A DNA stretch of 64,000 nucleotides from an uncultured Prevotellaceae bacterium (GTDB taxonomy: Bacteria; Bacteroidota; Bacteroidia; Bacteroidales; Bacteroidaceae), in the NCBI GenBank assembly GCA_902776475.1, contig CACYQD010000007.1, positions 1 to 64,000 of the forward strand. The letters are read 5' to 3'. The notes beneath the pieces were generated by a model. That model saw only the letters and a program-made list of their open reading frames with translations, did not search any database and was not told the origin of the DNA. Shown here piece by piece: positions 48,381 to 56,792 of this stretch (position 1 is its first letter; every line of letters begins with the position of its first letter). A program made the position numbers and the translations under genes.

Positions 48381-49823
48381 TTACTTGATCTTGTCCACCA
48401 TATTGAAGAGCCTGCCCCATCTCACCTTGGGTCCTACTTCCTCGGGGTTGATGGACAACCAGATGAAGATCGGCTTGCCCACGACATGGTCCTCAGGAAC
48501 GAAGCCCCAGTAGCGTGAGTCGAGGGAGTTGTGGCGGTTGTCACCCATCATCCAGTAATAGTCCATCTTGAAGGTGTATTCACTGGTCTCCTGTCCATTG
48601 ATCAGGATCTTGCCGTCCTTCACCTCCAACTGGTTGCCTTCATAGACACGGATGGGCCGCTCATAGACAGCGAGATTGTCGAGGGTGAGCTTGATCTTCT
48701 GTCCCTTGGCCGGAATCCATACCGGACCATAGTTGTCGCGGGTCCATCCATACTCGGCGGTGACGGGATATGCCTTTCCCTGGTCCACACGGTCGGAATC
48801 GTTGACCTCACGCACATACTCCACGAGGTCGGTGCGCTTGCTGAGTTCCTGGGCAGCCCGTTTGGTCATCGGCATGAAACCGTTGGCATTCATGCTGAAG
48901 ATGTCTTCCAGGGTGATGCCAAGTTCCACCATGAGGGCATCAGGAATCATCTGCTTCAACCTGACGAAATAGGTGTACTGCACATTGTCGGGCTCCTTGT
49001 TGGCTTTCCCGTCGAGATACACAATCTTGTCCTTAATCTGCAAGGTCTGTCCGGGGAGTCCCACGCAGCGCTTCACGTAGTTCTCACGCCGGTCGGTGGG
49101 ACGTGATGACAAGACTCCAAACTCAGCCGGGTTGTCCTTCACAAGGGCACCGCCCACGGCCATCACCTGCTGGTAATAGTCCCATTTCTGCTGCGGGGTG
49201 AGCGAGTCGGTCGGCACCTTGTTGCCGTAGTTCATCATGCCATACTTGTAACAAGTCTGGTAATAGTCCTGTGCCTGATAGGTCTCGGCCATCATCACGC
49301 TGTCGCCGGCAGGGTAGTTGAAGACGACGATGTCGTTGAGTTGCACCTGTCCGAGTCCCTTCACCCTGCGGTAGTCCCAGTGGGGCCACTCGATATACGA
49401 CTTGGTGTTGAAGATCGGGAGGGTATGCTGGGTGAGCGGCATGGTGAGCGGTGTCTGCGGGATGCGCGGACCATAGCTGAGCTTGCTCACGAAGAGATAG
49501 TCGCCCCTGAGAAGGGATTTCTCCAGCGAACTGGACGGGATGACATAGTTCTGGAAAAAGAACTGATTGATGAAATAGACCGCCACCAGGGCGAAGATGA
49601 TGGCATCCACCCAACTCATGACAAAGCGGATGGGACCTTCAGACTCCTTCCACCATTGCCAGTTGATCTTCTTGGAGATATACACATCATATATAAAAGG
49701 TATGACAATCAGTCCCAACCAGCTTTTCACCCAGTAGAGGAACAGCAGATAGAGGACGAGCACGATGATGAACTTCGTCCACTGCACTTTCATGTTGAGT
49801 TTTGCTTTTCTCTTGTCGATCAT
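48381..49823 (-). CDS. lepB: Signal peptidase I, long Bacteroidetes form
   Basis: 480 residues, much longer than most bacterial signal peptidases because of inserts between catalytic boxes, a pattern usual in Bacteroidetes. Two N-terminal membrane helices (about 13-32 and 68-88) precede the serine box VIPSSSLEKSLLRGDYLFVSK and the lysine box RRENYVKRCVGLPGQTLQ. GDNRHNSLDSRYWGFVPEDHVVGKP is the C-terminal box E. It removes signal peptides on the periplasmic face of the inner membrane. Neighbours secDF and dapB lie upstream on the same strand. Confidence 0.94.
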   Translation of the reverse strand: MIDKRKAKLNMKVQWTKFIIVLVLYLLFLYWVKSWLGLIVIPFIYDVYISKKINWQWWKESEGPIRFVMSWVDAIIFALVAVYFINQFFFQNYVIPSSSLEKSLLRGDYLFVSKLSYGPRIPQTPLTMPLTQHTLPIFNTKSYIEWPHWDYRRVKGLGQVQLNDIVVFNYPAGDSVMMAETYQAQDYYQTCYKYGMMNYGNKVPTDSLTPQQKWDYYQQVMAVGGALVKDNPAEFGVLSSRPTDRRENYVKRCVGLPGQTLQIKDKIVYLDGKANKEPDNVQYTYFVRLKQMIPDALMVELGITLEDIFSMNANGFMPMTKRAAQELSKRTDLVEYVREVNDSDRVDQGKAYPVTAEYGWTRDNYGPVWIPAKGQKIKLTLDNLAVYERPIRVYEGNQLEVKDGKILINGQETSEYTFKMDYYWMMGDNRHNSLDSRYWGFVPEDHVVGKPIFIWLSINPEEVGPKVRWGRLFNMVDKIK

Positions 49824-49841
49824 GGTCGTTGGAGTTTGGAG

Positions 49842-50597
49842 TTAGAATTTGAAGAGATCGGTGGTGGTCAGCAGACCCGTATGCTCTGCCGTATATTCAG
49901 CGGCGAGGACGGCTCCCAGGGCAAATCCCTTGCGAGAATGGGCGTCGTGGGTGATGGTGATGCTGTCGGCCTCGGAATCATAGCGGATGCTGTGGATGCC
50001 GGGCACCTCACCGCGGCGGATGCTGTTGACAACCACCTCATCGGCTGCATGGTCTGCGCAACCGCTCACCTCGCCGTCGGGAGCCTGGAGGGTGCCTTTC
50101 ACCCACTTGTCCTTACGGCCTAAATTGCTGACCAACTCCTCAGCCAGGGTGATGGCTGTCCCGGAAGGAGCATCGAGCTTGTGCACATGGTGCACCTCCT
50201 CCATCTCCACATCATACTGGGGGAACCCATCCATGATATGTGCCAGATAACGGTTGACCGCGGAGAAGATCGCCACGCCGATGGAGAAATTGGAAGCCCA
50301 GAAGAGGGTTTTCCCTTCCTCATTGCACAGCCGGCGGACCTCATCACCATGCTCAGCCATCCATCCTGTCGACCCCGAGACCACTTTCACGTTCTTGGCG
50401 AAGGCCTTCAGGTAATTGCCGTAGGCGGCAGTGGGAGAAGTGAACTCTATCGCCACATCGGCCGAGGCGAAGGCATCCGACTCGAAGTCCTGCTGGTTGT
50501 CGATATCGATGATGCTCACTATCTGATGGCCACGGGCCACGGCGATCTGCTCGATCATCCGTCCCATTTTCCCATAGCCTATCAATGCTATTTTCAT
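49842..50597 (-). CDS. dapB: 4-hydroxy-tetrahydrodipicolinate reductase
   Basis: 251 residues from ATG 50597, which gives MKIALIGYGKMGRMIE with the NAD(P)H-binding GxGxxG motif at the very start; the longer frame upstream is not family-like. EVHHVHKLDAPSGTA contains the substrate-binding residues and IHSIRYDSEADSITITHDAHSR is the C-terminal signature. The enzyme acts in lysine and diaminopimelate synthesis, supplying peptidoglycan precursors. It lies between secDF and lepB on the same strand, 18 bp before lepB. Confidence 0.95.
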   Translation of the reverse strand: MKIALIGYGKMGRMIEQIAVARGHQIVSIIDIDNQQDFESDAFASADVAIEFTSPTAAYGNYLKAFAKNVKVVSGSTGWMAEHGDEVRRLCNEEGKTLFWASNFSIGVAIFSAVNRYLAHIMDGFPQYDVEMEEVHHVHKLDAPSGTAITLAEELVSNLGRKDKWVKGTLQAPDGEVSGCADHAADEVVVNSIRRGEVPGIHSIRYDSEADSITITHDAHSRKGFALGAVLAAEYTAEHTGLLTTTDLFKF

Positions 50598-50680
50598 GCC
50601 TGTTGAAGTTTGGATTTGAAGAAAGTTCCCCACAAGCACTCAATGGCCGGCGGGGAACTTATCGTTGTGTAGAAGCTTTC

Positions 50681-53600
50681 TTATGCTTGGGCGGCTGCCA
50701 ATTCCTTCTCTTCCTCACGGATCTTGCGGCCCATGGTCAGGTAGGCTGTGGGCGCAGCGATGAAGATGGAGGAGAGCGTACCGAAGATGACGCCGAGAAT
50801 CATGGCGAAGGAGAAGCTGCGGATGCTCGCACCACCGAAGATGAAGATACAGAGCAGCACGATCAAGGTCGACACAGAGGTATTGACCGTACGGGCAAGC
50901 GTCTGGTTGAGCGAGTCATTGAACAGCGTCTGCAGGTCGCGCTTCCGATAGAGGCGGAGATTCTCACGCACACGGTCGAAGACCACCACCTTATCATTGA
51001 TGGAGTAACCGATAACGGTCAGGATAGCGCCGATGAAAGTCTGGTCAATCTCGAGCGAGAACGGCACGATGCCCCACAGTGCAGAGAAGAAACCAATGAC
51101 AATCAGGGTATCGAAGGCCAGAGCCACGATGGAACCCACGGAGAATGCCACGTTGCGGAAACGGAGCAGGATATAGAGGAAGATGGCGATCAAGGCGACG
51201 ATCACACTGATGATGGCCTTGTTGGTCACATCACGGGCGATGGACGGTCCCACCTTCGTACTGCTGATGATCGAACCACCCTCACGCACGTCGGGGTTCT
51301 TGAAGTCGGCCTCATTCTGCTGGGTCACGATGCCTGCTTTCTTGAGGGAGTTGAAGAGCTTGGTCTCTGCCTCGTCATCAACCGTGGAACTGTTGGACTC
51401 GATGTTCCAGTTGGTGGAAACACGCACGGTCTGTCCATCGGTACCGATGGCGATGACACTGGTGTTGGCCTCTTTGCCTGCATTGGCACCAATGGAGTTG
51501 ACGAAAGTACCGGCGAGGGCCTCACGTACAGTCTCCACAGGAGTCTGCTTGGCAAGCGTCACGATATAGTTGCGGCCACCGGTGAAGTCAATACTCTTGC
51601 TGAGTCCGCGGATGGCGAAGAATCCGATGAAGATCAGGGCGAGGATGCCCCACAGGGTGAAGGATTTCCTATAAGCACCCATGAAATTGAAATGGGTGTT
51701 CTGCAGCATGTTCTTCGACAGCGGAGTGGTGAAGGTGAGTCCGAGCCACTTGTCTTTCTTCATCATGTGCTCATAGACGATACGTGTGAGGAACACGGCG
51801 GTGAAGAAGGAGCAGCAGATACCGATGATCAGAGTCACTGCGAAGCCCTTGACAGGACCGGTACCAATCAGCGCCAGGATGACACCAGTGATGATAGAGG
51901 TCAAGTTGGAGTCGAAGATAGCGGAGAAGGCGTTGCTGTAACCTGAGGCAAGGGCCTGTTTCACGTTCTTGCCGGCACGGAGCTCTTCTTTCGTACGCTC
52001 ATAGATGAGCACGTTGGCATCCACAGCCATACCGAGGGTCAGCACGATACCGGCGATACCCGGCATGGTGAGCGCCGACTGGAACGACGCCATGATACCC
52101 ATGGTGAAGAAGAGGTTGATGATCAGGGCGCAGTTGGCCATCATTCCAGGAATGAAGCCATACATGAGGATCATGTAAACCATCAATACGATGAAGGCCA
52201 CGATGAAGGAGATGATACCCTGCTTGATGGACTGGGCACCGAGAGACGGACCGACGACCTCTTCCTGCACGATGCGGACGGGAGCCTTCATACGGCCGGA
52301 CTTGAGGGTGTTGGCCAGGTCCTTGGTATCCTCCACAGTGAAGCTACCACTGATCTGAGAGTTACCACCGGTGATCTCCTGGTTGACGTTAGGAGCACTG
52401 TAGACCAGGTCGTCAAGCACGATGGCCACAGGCTTGCCCACATTCTTCTTGGTCAGGTTGGCCCACTCGCGCGCGCCATCCTCATTCATCTGCATGGTCA
52501 CCACAGGACGGCCAGTGAAATGGTCGAAGTCGTCCTTGGCGCTCTCGATCACATCACCCTCCAGAGGAGCGCGGTTGTCGCTGCCGGTCATGCGGAGGCA
52601 GTACAGCTCGAAGATACGCTTGTTGTTGGCGATGCGGTCGGAGGGCTTGGCACTCCAGAGCAGCTTCACATCAGCAGGCAGCACCGAACGGGCCAGTTCT
52701 GAATGGATGTACGCATTGATGGCGGCGGTATCGGCCATGTTGGCCATACCCACGATGCACGACTGGTCGCCGTTGATCATGAGCTTGCTCAACAGAGGAT
52801 GGTCGGCGGCAGCGGCGTCGGCGGCACTCTTGGCCTCGTCTTTCTTGTCAGTGGACTTCTTGTCACCCAGCACAAGACCCTTCTCCTCTGCGGCAGGAGC
52901 CTCAGTGGCGGTCTCGGTCTTGGTGGAGTCAGCAGCGACACCTTCCTCAGCTTTCTTCTCGGCTTCCTCACCACCGGCGAGACGGCCGTCAAGCTGCTGG
53001 AGATACGGAGCGATCTCCTGAGCAGTGTAGGTCTCCCAGAACTCAAGGTTGGCGCTTCCCTGCAACAATTTGCGCATGCGCTCAGGATCCTTCACACCAG
53101 GCATTTCCACCATGATGCGGCCTTCCTGACCTTCGAGCATCTGGATATTGGGCTGAACGACACCAAACTGGTCGATACGGTTGGTAATCACGTTCTTGGC
53201 ATCAGCAACGGTTTCAGCCACCTTGTCGCGAAGCACGCTCTCCACATGGCTGTCGGTGCTGTTGGTCTTGACCTCAGGCAACTGCTGTGTGGCAAACACC
53301 TCGGCGAGGTTGTGGCCGGGAGCATTGGCACGGTAGTGCTTGATGAACAAGGAGATGAAATCCTCCTGTGTGGTCTCTTCCTCGGCTCTTGCAGCCTTCA
53401 TCGTCTTGACGAAAGCGGCGTCTTTCTTGAAGCCGGCGAGATTTTCCACGAGGTCGGGAACAGAGACTTCGAGGATGACGTTCATACCACCCTTGAGGTC
53501 CAGTCCAAGACCCACCTGTGTCTCAAGGCACTTCTGGTAGGAATAGACACCAAGATATTTAACTGAGTCCTTATAGTCCTGCTGGGCTATGGGATCCTTG

Positions 53601-53713
53601 ATTTCTGCGGCTTTCTTGTCGAAATAACTGGAAGCCACAGAGAAGGACAAATAGAAGATACTTGCCAGGGTCAACAAGACCGCTGTAACAATCACAATTC
53701 CTTTGTTTTGCAT
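50681..53713 (-). CDS. secDF: SecDF protein translocase subunit (fused)
   Basis: 1010 residues: SecD and SecF in one chain, as is normal in Bacteroidetes. The first membrane helix (about 5-25) precedes QVGLGLDLKGGMNVILEVSV. SecD membrane motifs include GMAVDANVLIYERTKEELR, and the SecF half has TGGRNYIVTL and TVIGYSINDKVVVFDRVREN. It uses the proton gradient to help pull proteins into the periplasm. A charged, Ala/Glu/Lys-rich insert (about residues 247-305) interrupts the periplasmic P1 region and is probably disordered. The C-terminal tail EEEKELAAAQA is cytoplasmic. Head of a probable secDF-dapB-lepB-aat transcript. Confidence 0.95.
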   Translation of the reverse strand: MQNKGIVIVTAVLLTLASIFYLSFSVASSYFDKKAAEIKDPIAQQDYKDSVKYLGVYSYQKCLETQVGLGLDLKGGMNVILEVSVPDLVENLAGFKKDAAFVKTMKAARAEEETTQEDFISLFIKHYRANAPGHNLAEVFATQQLPEVKTNSTDSHVESVLRDKVAETVADAKNVITNRIDQFGVVQPNIQMLEGQEGRIMVEMPGVKDPERMRKLLQGSANLEFWETYTAQEIAPYLQQLDGRLAGGEEAEKKAEEGVAADSTKTETATEAPAAEEKGLVLGDKKSTDKKDEAKSAADAAAADHPLLSKLMINGDQSCIVGMANMADTAAINAYIHSELARSVLPADVKLLWSAKPSDRIANNKRIFELYCLRMTGSDNRAPLEGDVIESAKDDFDHFTGRPVVTMQMNEDGAREWANLTKKNVGKPVAIVLDDLVYSAPNVNQEITGGNSQISGSFTVEDTKDLANTLKSGRMKAPVRIVQEEVVGPSLGAQSIKQGIISFIVAFIVLMVYMILMYGFIPGMMANCALIINLFFTMGIMASFQSALTMPGIAGIVLTLGMAVDANVLIYERTKEELRAGKNVKQALASGYSNAFSAIFDSNLTSIITGVILALIGTGPVKGFAVTLIIGICCSFFTAVFLTRIVYEHMMKKDKWLGLTFTTPLSKNMLQNTHFNFMGAYRKSFTLWGILALIFIGFFAIRGLSKSIDFTGGRNYIVTLAKQTPVETVREALAGTFVNSIGANAGKEANTSVIAIGTDGQTVRVSTNWNIESNSSTVDDEAETKLFNSLKKAGIVTQQNEADFKNPDVREGGSIISSTKVGPSIARDVTNKAIISVIVALIAIFLYILLRFRNVAFSVGSIVALAFDTLIVIGFFSALWGIVPFSLEIDQTFIGAILTVIGYSINDKVVVFDRVRENLRLYRKRDLQTLFNDSLNQTLARTVNTSVSTLIVLLCIFIFGGASIRSFSFAMILGVIFGTLSSIFIAAPTAYLTMGRKIREEEKELAAAQA

Positions 53714-53767
53714 TTCTGTTTTTATGTTATTAATTCATTGTTTTCAGCCCATTTGCGTTGTAGCGTG

Positions 53768-53775
53768 CAAAGATA
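53768..53775 (-). promoter_or_regulatory. -7 box of the secDF transcript
   Basis: TATCTTTG on the minus strand, 54 bp before the secDF ATG at 53713. The -33 region does not show TTTG. The gap 53776-53890 shows nothing else. Confidence 0.5.
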
Positions 53776-53890
53776 GTCAATTTTTCACTTTTGGGAAAAT
53801 TTCTATTAGAATATTATTTATTTTTTAGGATTTGAGCCCGTTTTTGTGCCTGCAAGTGACACAAAAGCGGTCAGATACGGGCACAAAGAC

Positions 53891-54814
53891 TCATTTCCGC
53901 TGACTACTGTCGAAGAGAAACTGCTTTTCTTCCTCTGTCAGACTGGCATAGCCGTTTTTCCTGATTTTGTCGAGAATCTGATCGACACGCTCTTCCCTGG
54001 CTTTCTTGTCGGCGTTGTAGTCCCAGTCCGTCTTGCGGGTGATGTCCTCATCGCCGGCTTTGCCCTTGCGGCGCTCCCAGTTGTTGCGCAACCGGTCGAA
54101 GAACTGCTGTCCGTTGCCGCGGCCATAGACTCCCGAACCATCGGGATGCTTCTTCCAATAGCGGATCAGGAAGAAACCGAAGAGCATACCGCCGAGGTGG
54201 GCGAAATGCGCCACATTGTCGCCAGAGGAACCCATGGCGGCAAACAACTCGATGGCCACATAGCCCATGACAAACCACTTGGCCTTGATGGGAATGGGCA
54301 GGGGGAAAATGAAGATGCGCTCCTCGGGGAAGGTCATGCCGAAGGCGAGCAGGATGGCATAGATGGCACCAGAGGCGCCTACCGTCGTCCATGCGTTGAG
54401 CGAATCAGCCAGTCCGGGGTCAGACCATGCTGTGGAAATCAGCGAAGTGATGCCGATTCCCGGTTGGCCCGACAGCACGTAATAGAGGGAGAAATATTGG
54501 GAGATTTCCTGGATGATGCCAGCACCGACGCCACAAAAAATGTAATAAAAAAGGAACTTCTTCGGTCCCCAGACACGCTCCATGACGCAACCGAACATCC
54601 AAAGGGCAAACATGTTGAAGAAAAGATGCTCCCAACCCCCATGCATGAACATGTAGGTAAAAAATTGATAAAGGCTGAATTTCGAGGCCAAGAAGAAATG
54701 GAGACCAAAAATGCTATTGAGGTCTATCCCCCTATATGAAAGCACGAAATAAGCCAAAAATGCCAATACATTTATTATCAGCAGGTTTTTTGTAATCGTA
54801 GGTATGCTGCGCAT
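53891..54814 (-). CDS. Rhomboid-family intramembrane serine protease
   Basis: 307 residues from ATG 54814; a TAATTTTG box at 54848-54855 overlaps the earlier in-frame ATG (54850), so that one is unlikely. Six or so membrane segments are visible, with YMFMHGGWEHLFFNMFALW in the second helix region, catalytic Ser in VGASGAIYAILLAFG and catalytic His in HFAHLGGMLFGFFLIRYW. A charged cytoplasmic tail of about 80 residues ends in LTEEEKQFLFDSSQ. Rhomboids cut membrane proteins within the bilayer; the substrate is unknown. The gene is convergent with nothing nearby and divergent from the HU gene. Confidence 0.92.
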   Translation of the reverse strand: MRSIPTITKNLLIINVLAFLAYFVLSYRGIDLNSIFGLHFFLASKFSLYQFFTYMFMHGGWEHLFFNMFALWMFGCVMERVWGPKKFLFYYIFCGVGAGIIQEISQYFSLYYVLSGQPGIGITSLISTAWSDPGLADSLNAWTTVGASGAIYAILLAFGMTFPEERIFIFPLPIPIKAKWFVMGYVAIELFAAMGSSGDNVAHFAHLGGMLFGFFLIRYWKKHPDGSGVYGRGNGQQFFDRLRNNWERRKGKAGDEDITRKTDWDYNADKKAREERVDQILDKIRKNGYASLTEEEKQFLFDSSQRK

Positions 54815-54937
54815 ATAAAGAATCTCTTTAATAACTGAAAAACGCCGCAAAATTACGAAAAATATCCGTTATAATACACGAAATCAATCCTCTACATGTA
54901 TTTTTTCATGTTTTTCTTCACTTTTTTTTATTTTTTG

Positions 54938-54968
54938 TTTGTTTTATGAAATGATTAACCTATATTTG
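54938..54968 (+). promoter_or_regulatory. Promoter of the HU gene
   Basis: TTTG (54938-54941), 19 bases, then TATATTTG (54961-54968): full consensus. The start should be near 54974, leaving a leader of about 47 bases before the ATG at 55021. A T-rich run lies just upstream, as expected for a strong promoter. Confidence 0.8.
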
Positions 54969-55020
54969 CCGAAAATTCATGACATTACATTCATACATTA
55001 ACCATTTATTTACAAAAATT

Positions 55021-55293
55021 ATGAATAAGACAGAATTAATCGAGAAAATTGCAGAGAAATCAGGTCTGACCAAAGTTGATTCCAAAAAGGCTCTCGAGGC
55101 TGCTTTGGATGCCATCAAGGAGGCTCTCGTAGCTGACGACAAAGTGGCTCTGATTGGTTTCGGAACTTTCAGCGTGAACACCCGTGCTGCCCGCGAAGGT
55201 ATCAACCCGAGCAACAAAGCTAAGATCCAGATCCCTGAGAAGAAAATTGCCAAATTCAAGGCTGGTGCAGAGTTGGCAGACGCACTGAAATAA
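55021..55293 (+). CDS. hup: HU-family DNA-binding protein
   Basis: 90 residues from ATG 55021; the frame is open upstream to 54979, but MNKTELIEKIAEKSGLTKVD is the invariant HU start. The beta-arm region carries LIGFGTFSVNTRAAREGINP and the C-terminal helix ends AGAELADALK. HU dimers bend DNA non-specifically and compact the nucleoid. The strong promoter and closely following terminator make it a single-gene transcript. Confidence 0.96.
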   Translation: MNKTELIEKIAEKSGLTKVDSKKALEAALDAIKEALVADDKVALIGFGTFSVNTRAAREGINPSNKAKIQIPEKKIAKFKAGAELADALK

Positions 55294-55315
55294 TCTGTAA
55301 AGAAAATTCCCAAAC

Positions 55316-55345
55316 AAAATGGGCAGCCGATTGGCTGCCCATTTT
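55316..55345. terminator. Bidirectional terminator between HU and kduD
   Basis: AAAATGGGCAGCC (55316-55328), loop GATT, GGCTGCCCATTTT (55333-55345): a perfect 13-bp stem with T-runs on both strands. It lies between convergent genes and can end transcripts from either side. Confidence 0.9.
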
Positions 55346-55363
55346 GTTGTTGGATAGAATGGA

Positions 55364-56170
55364 TCAAGGCTGTTTTCCGATATAGGCCAGAATACCTCCA
55401 TCGACATAGAGCACATGGCCATTCACGGCGTCGGAGGCATGTGAGGCGAGGAAGACGGCGGGTCCGCCCAGTTCCTCAGGCTCAAGCCAGCGTCCTGCCG
55501 GTGTCTTGGCGCAGATGAAGGAGTCGAATGGATGACGGCTGCCGTCGGGCTGGCGCTCGCGGAGCGGTGCGGTCTGCGGCGTGGCGATGTAACCCGGTCC
55601 GATGCCGTTGCACTGGATGTTGTACTCTCCGTATTCTGAGCAGATGTTGCGGGTGAGCATTTTGAGTCCACCCTTGGCAGCAGCATAAGCGCTGACGGTC
55701 TCGCGGCCCAGTTCGCTCATCATTGAACAGATGTTGATGATCTTGCCTTCGCGGCGCTCCATCATTTCGGGGATGACGGCTGAAGAGCAGATAAACGGTC
55801 CGACAAGGTCGATGTCGATCACCTGCTGGAACTCTGCGCGCTTCATCTCGTGCATGGGGATGCGCTTGATGATGCCGGCGTTGTTGACAAGGATGTCAAT
55901 CTGTCCGACTTCCTCATGGATTTTCTCCACAAGAGCCTTCACGTCATCCTCTTTGGTGACGTCGCAGACATAGCCCTTCACATTGTCGATACCAGCTTCC
56001 TTGTAGTTGTTGAGACCACGCTCCAGGGCAGCCTCATTGATGTCATTGAAAATGATGGTCTTGATGCCAGCGGCAACAAATGCCTTGGCGATGTTGAAAC
56101 CAATGCCGTAGGATGCACCTGTGATCCAGGCATTCTTTCCTTCAAGTGAAAATAGATTTGAACTGATCAT
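55364..56170 (-). CDS. kduD: 2-dehydro-3-deoxy-D-gluconate 5-dehydrogenase / gluconate 5-dehydrogenase
   Basis: 268 residues, short-chain dehydrogenase. The Rossmann motif TGASYGIG is at about residues 17-24, the NNAG motif in ILVNNAGIIKRIPMHEM, the catalytic Ser in NICSMMSELGRETVSAYAAAKGG together with Tyr and Lys (YxxxK), and the C-terminal VNGHVLYVDGGILAYIG. With KduI upstream the likely substrate is the diketouronate DKI, reduced to 2-keto-3-deoxygluconate in pectin uronate breakdown. It is separated from kduI by a four-helix-bundle cassette. A gluconate 5-dehydrogenase label is the main alternative. Confidence 0.9.
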   Translation of the reverse strand: MISSNLFSLEGKNAWITGASYGIGFNIAKAFVAAGIKTIIFNDINEAALERGLNNYKEAGIDNVKGYVCDVTKEDDVKALVEKIHEEVGQIDILVNNAGIIKRIPMHEMKRAEFQQVIDIDLVGPFICSSAVIPEMMERREGKIINICSMMSELGRETVSAYAAAKGGLKMLTRNICSEYGEYNIQCNGIGPGYIATPQTAPLRERQPDGSRHPFDSFICAKTPAGRWLEPEELGGPAVFLASHASDAVNGHVLYVDGGILAYIGKQP

Positions 56171-56205
56171 GATGGTTGGTGTTTTTTATGTTTTGTATTT
56201 TTTTG

Positions 56206-56287
56206 AGGAGTTTAGGAGTTTGGGAGTCTAGGAGTTTAGACAAATGCTTTTTGAGGAGTTTAGGAGATTGGGAGTTTAGACAAATGC
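56206..56287. repeat. Left repeat flanking the four-helix-bundle gene
   Basis: Two direct copies of a GAGGAGTTTAGGAG...TTTAGACAAATGC element (about 56206-56245 and 56254-56285; the second lacks one internal 8-base unit). Internally they are built of 8-base GGAGTTTA-type units. The outer copy is the near-exact inverse of the repeat at 56730-56765. The inner copy runs up to the gene's stop codon. Confidence 0.8.
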
Positions 56288-56290
56288 TTT

Positions 56291-56668
56291 TCATTTATTC
56301 ATTGCATTATTATTGATAATCCCATTACAATAAGCCGTCAGAAGTTTACCTGCACTCTCTATGGAATCCTTTAACTGATTATACTGAATTTCATCAATCA
56401 TTTTGAGATCCTTTGAAAGGATGATATAATTCATGCATTCAGCCATACTGCCTTCTGCAATGTTCAGGAACCGTAGCTTGTCTGCCTTACTGAGTTTTTT
56501 ATAGCCTTCAGCAATATTGGCGCCTATTGAGACCGCCGCCCGTCGGAATTGGGCGGTCAAGCCAAACTTTTCTTCTTCAGGAAAACATTTCGTAATGTCA
56601 TAGACGAGTTTTGTAAACTCATGTGATTTTTGCCATGCGAGAATGTTTTGAAAAGAAAAAGACACCAT
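56291..56668 (-). CDS. Four-helix bundle protein (S23-type)
   Basis: 125 residues. FQNILAWQKSHEFTKLVYDIT at the start, LTAQFRRAAVSIGANIAEGY in the middle and LSKDLKMIDEIQYNQL towards the end are the signature of the S23/four-helix bundle family, first seen in intervening sequences inside 23S rRNA genes. The product forms a pentamer-forming helical bundle in known members; its cellular role is unknown. It sits between kduI and kduD, flanked by inverted repeats, so it looks like an inserted cassette rather than part of the pathway. No signal peptide. Confidence 0.88.
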   Translation of the reverse strand: MVSFSFQNILAWQKSHEFTKLVYDITKCFPEEEKFGLTAQFRRAAVSIGANIAEGYKKLSKADKLRFLNIAEGSMAECMNYIILSKDLKMIDEIQYNQLKDSIESAGKLLTAYCNGIINNNAMNK

Positions 56669-56729
56669 TTAAGATCAGCCTTTGTTTTATCCATCTAGCT
56701 AAACGCCACCCCCGCCAAGCAGAGGTATT

Positions 56730-56765
56730 GTCTAAACTCCTAAACTTCTAAACTCCTAAACTCCA
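56730..56765. repeat. Right repeat flanking the four-helix-bundle gene (8-bp units)
   Basis: After GT, four 8-base units CTAAACTC, CTAAACTT, CTAAACTC, CTAAACTC run head to tail (56732-56763). The block is the reverse complement, with about four mismatches, of the left repeat at about 56206-56241. Together they enclose the four-helix-bundle gene. Confidence 0.82.
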
Positions 56766-56792
56766 ATTTCTCTATTCTCCCAGCTCCAAATA

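Noticed and set aside
55364-56170. Fatty-acid 3-oxoacyl reductase (FabG) instead of KduD
   Set aside because: Both are short-chain dehydrogenases, but the nearby kduI gene and the uronate-type C-terminus favour KduD.
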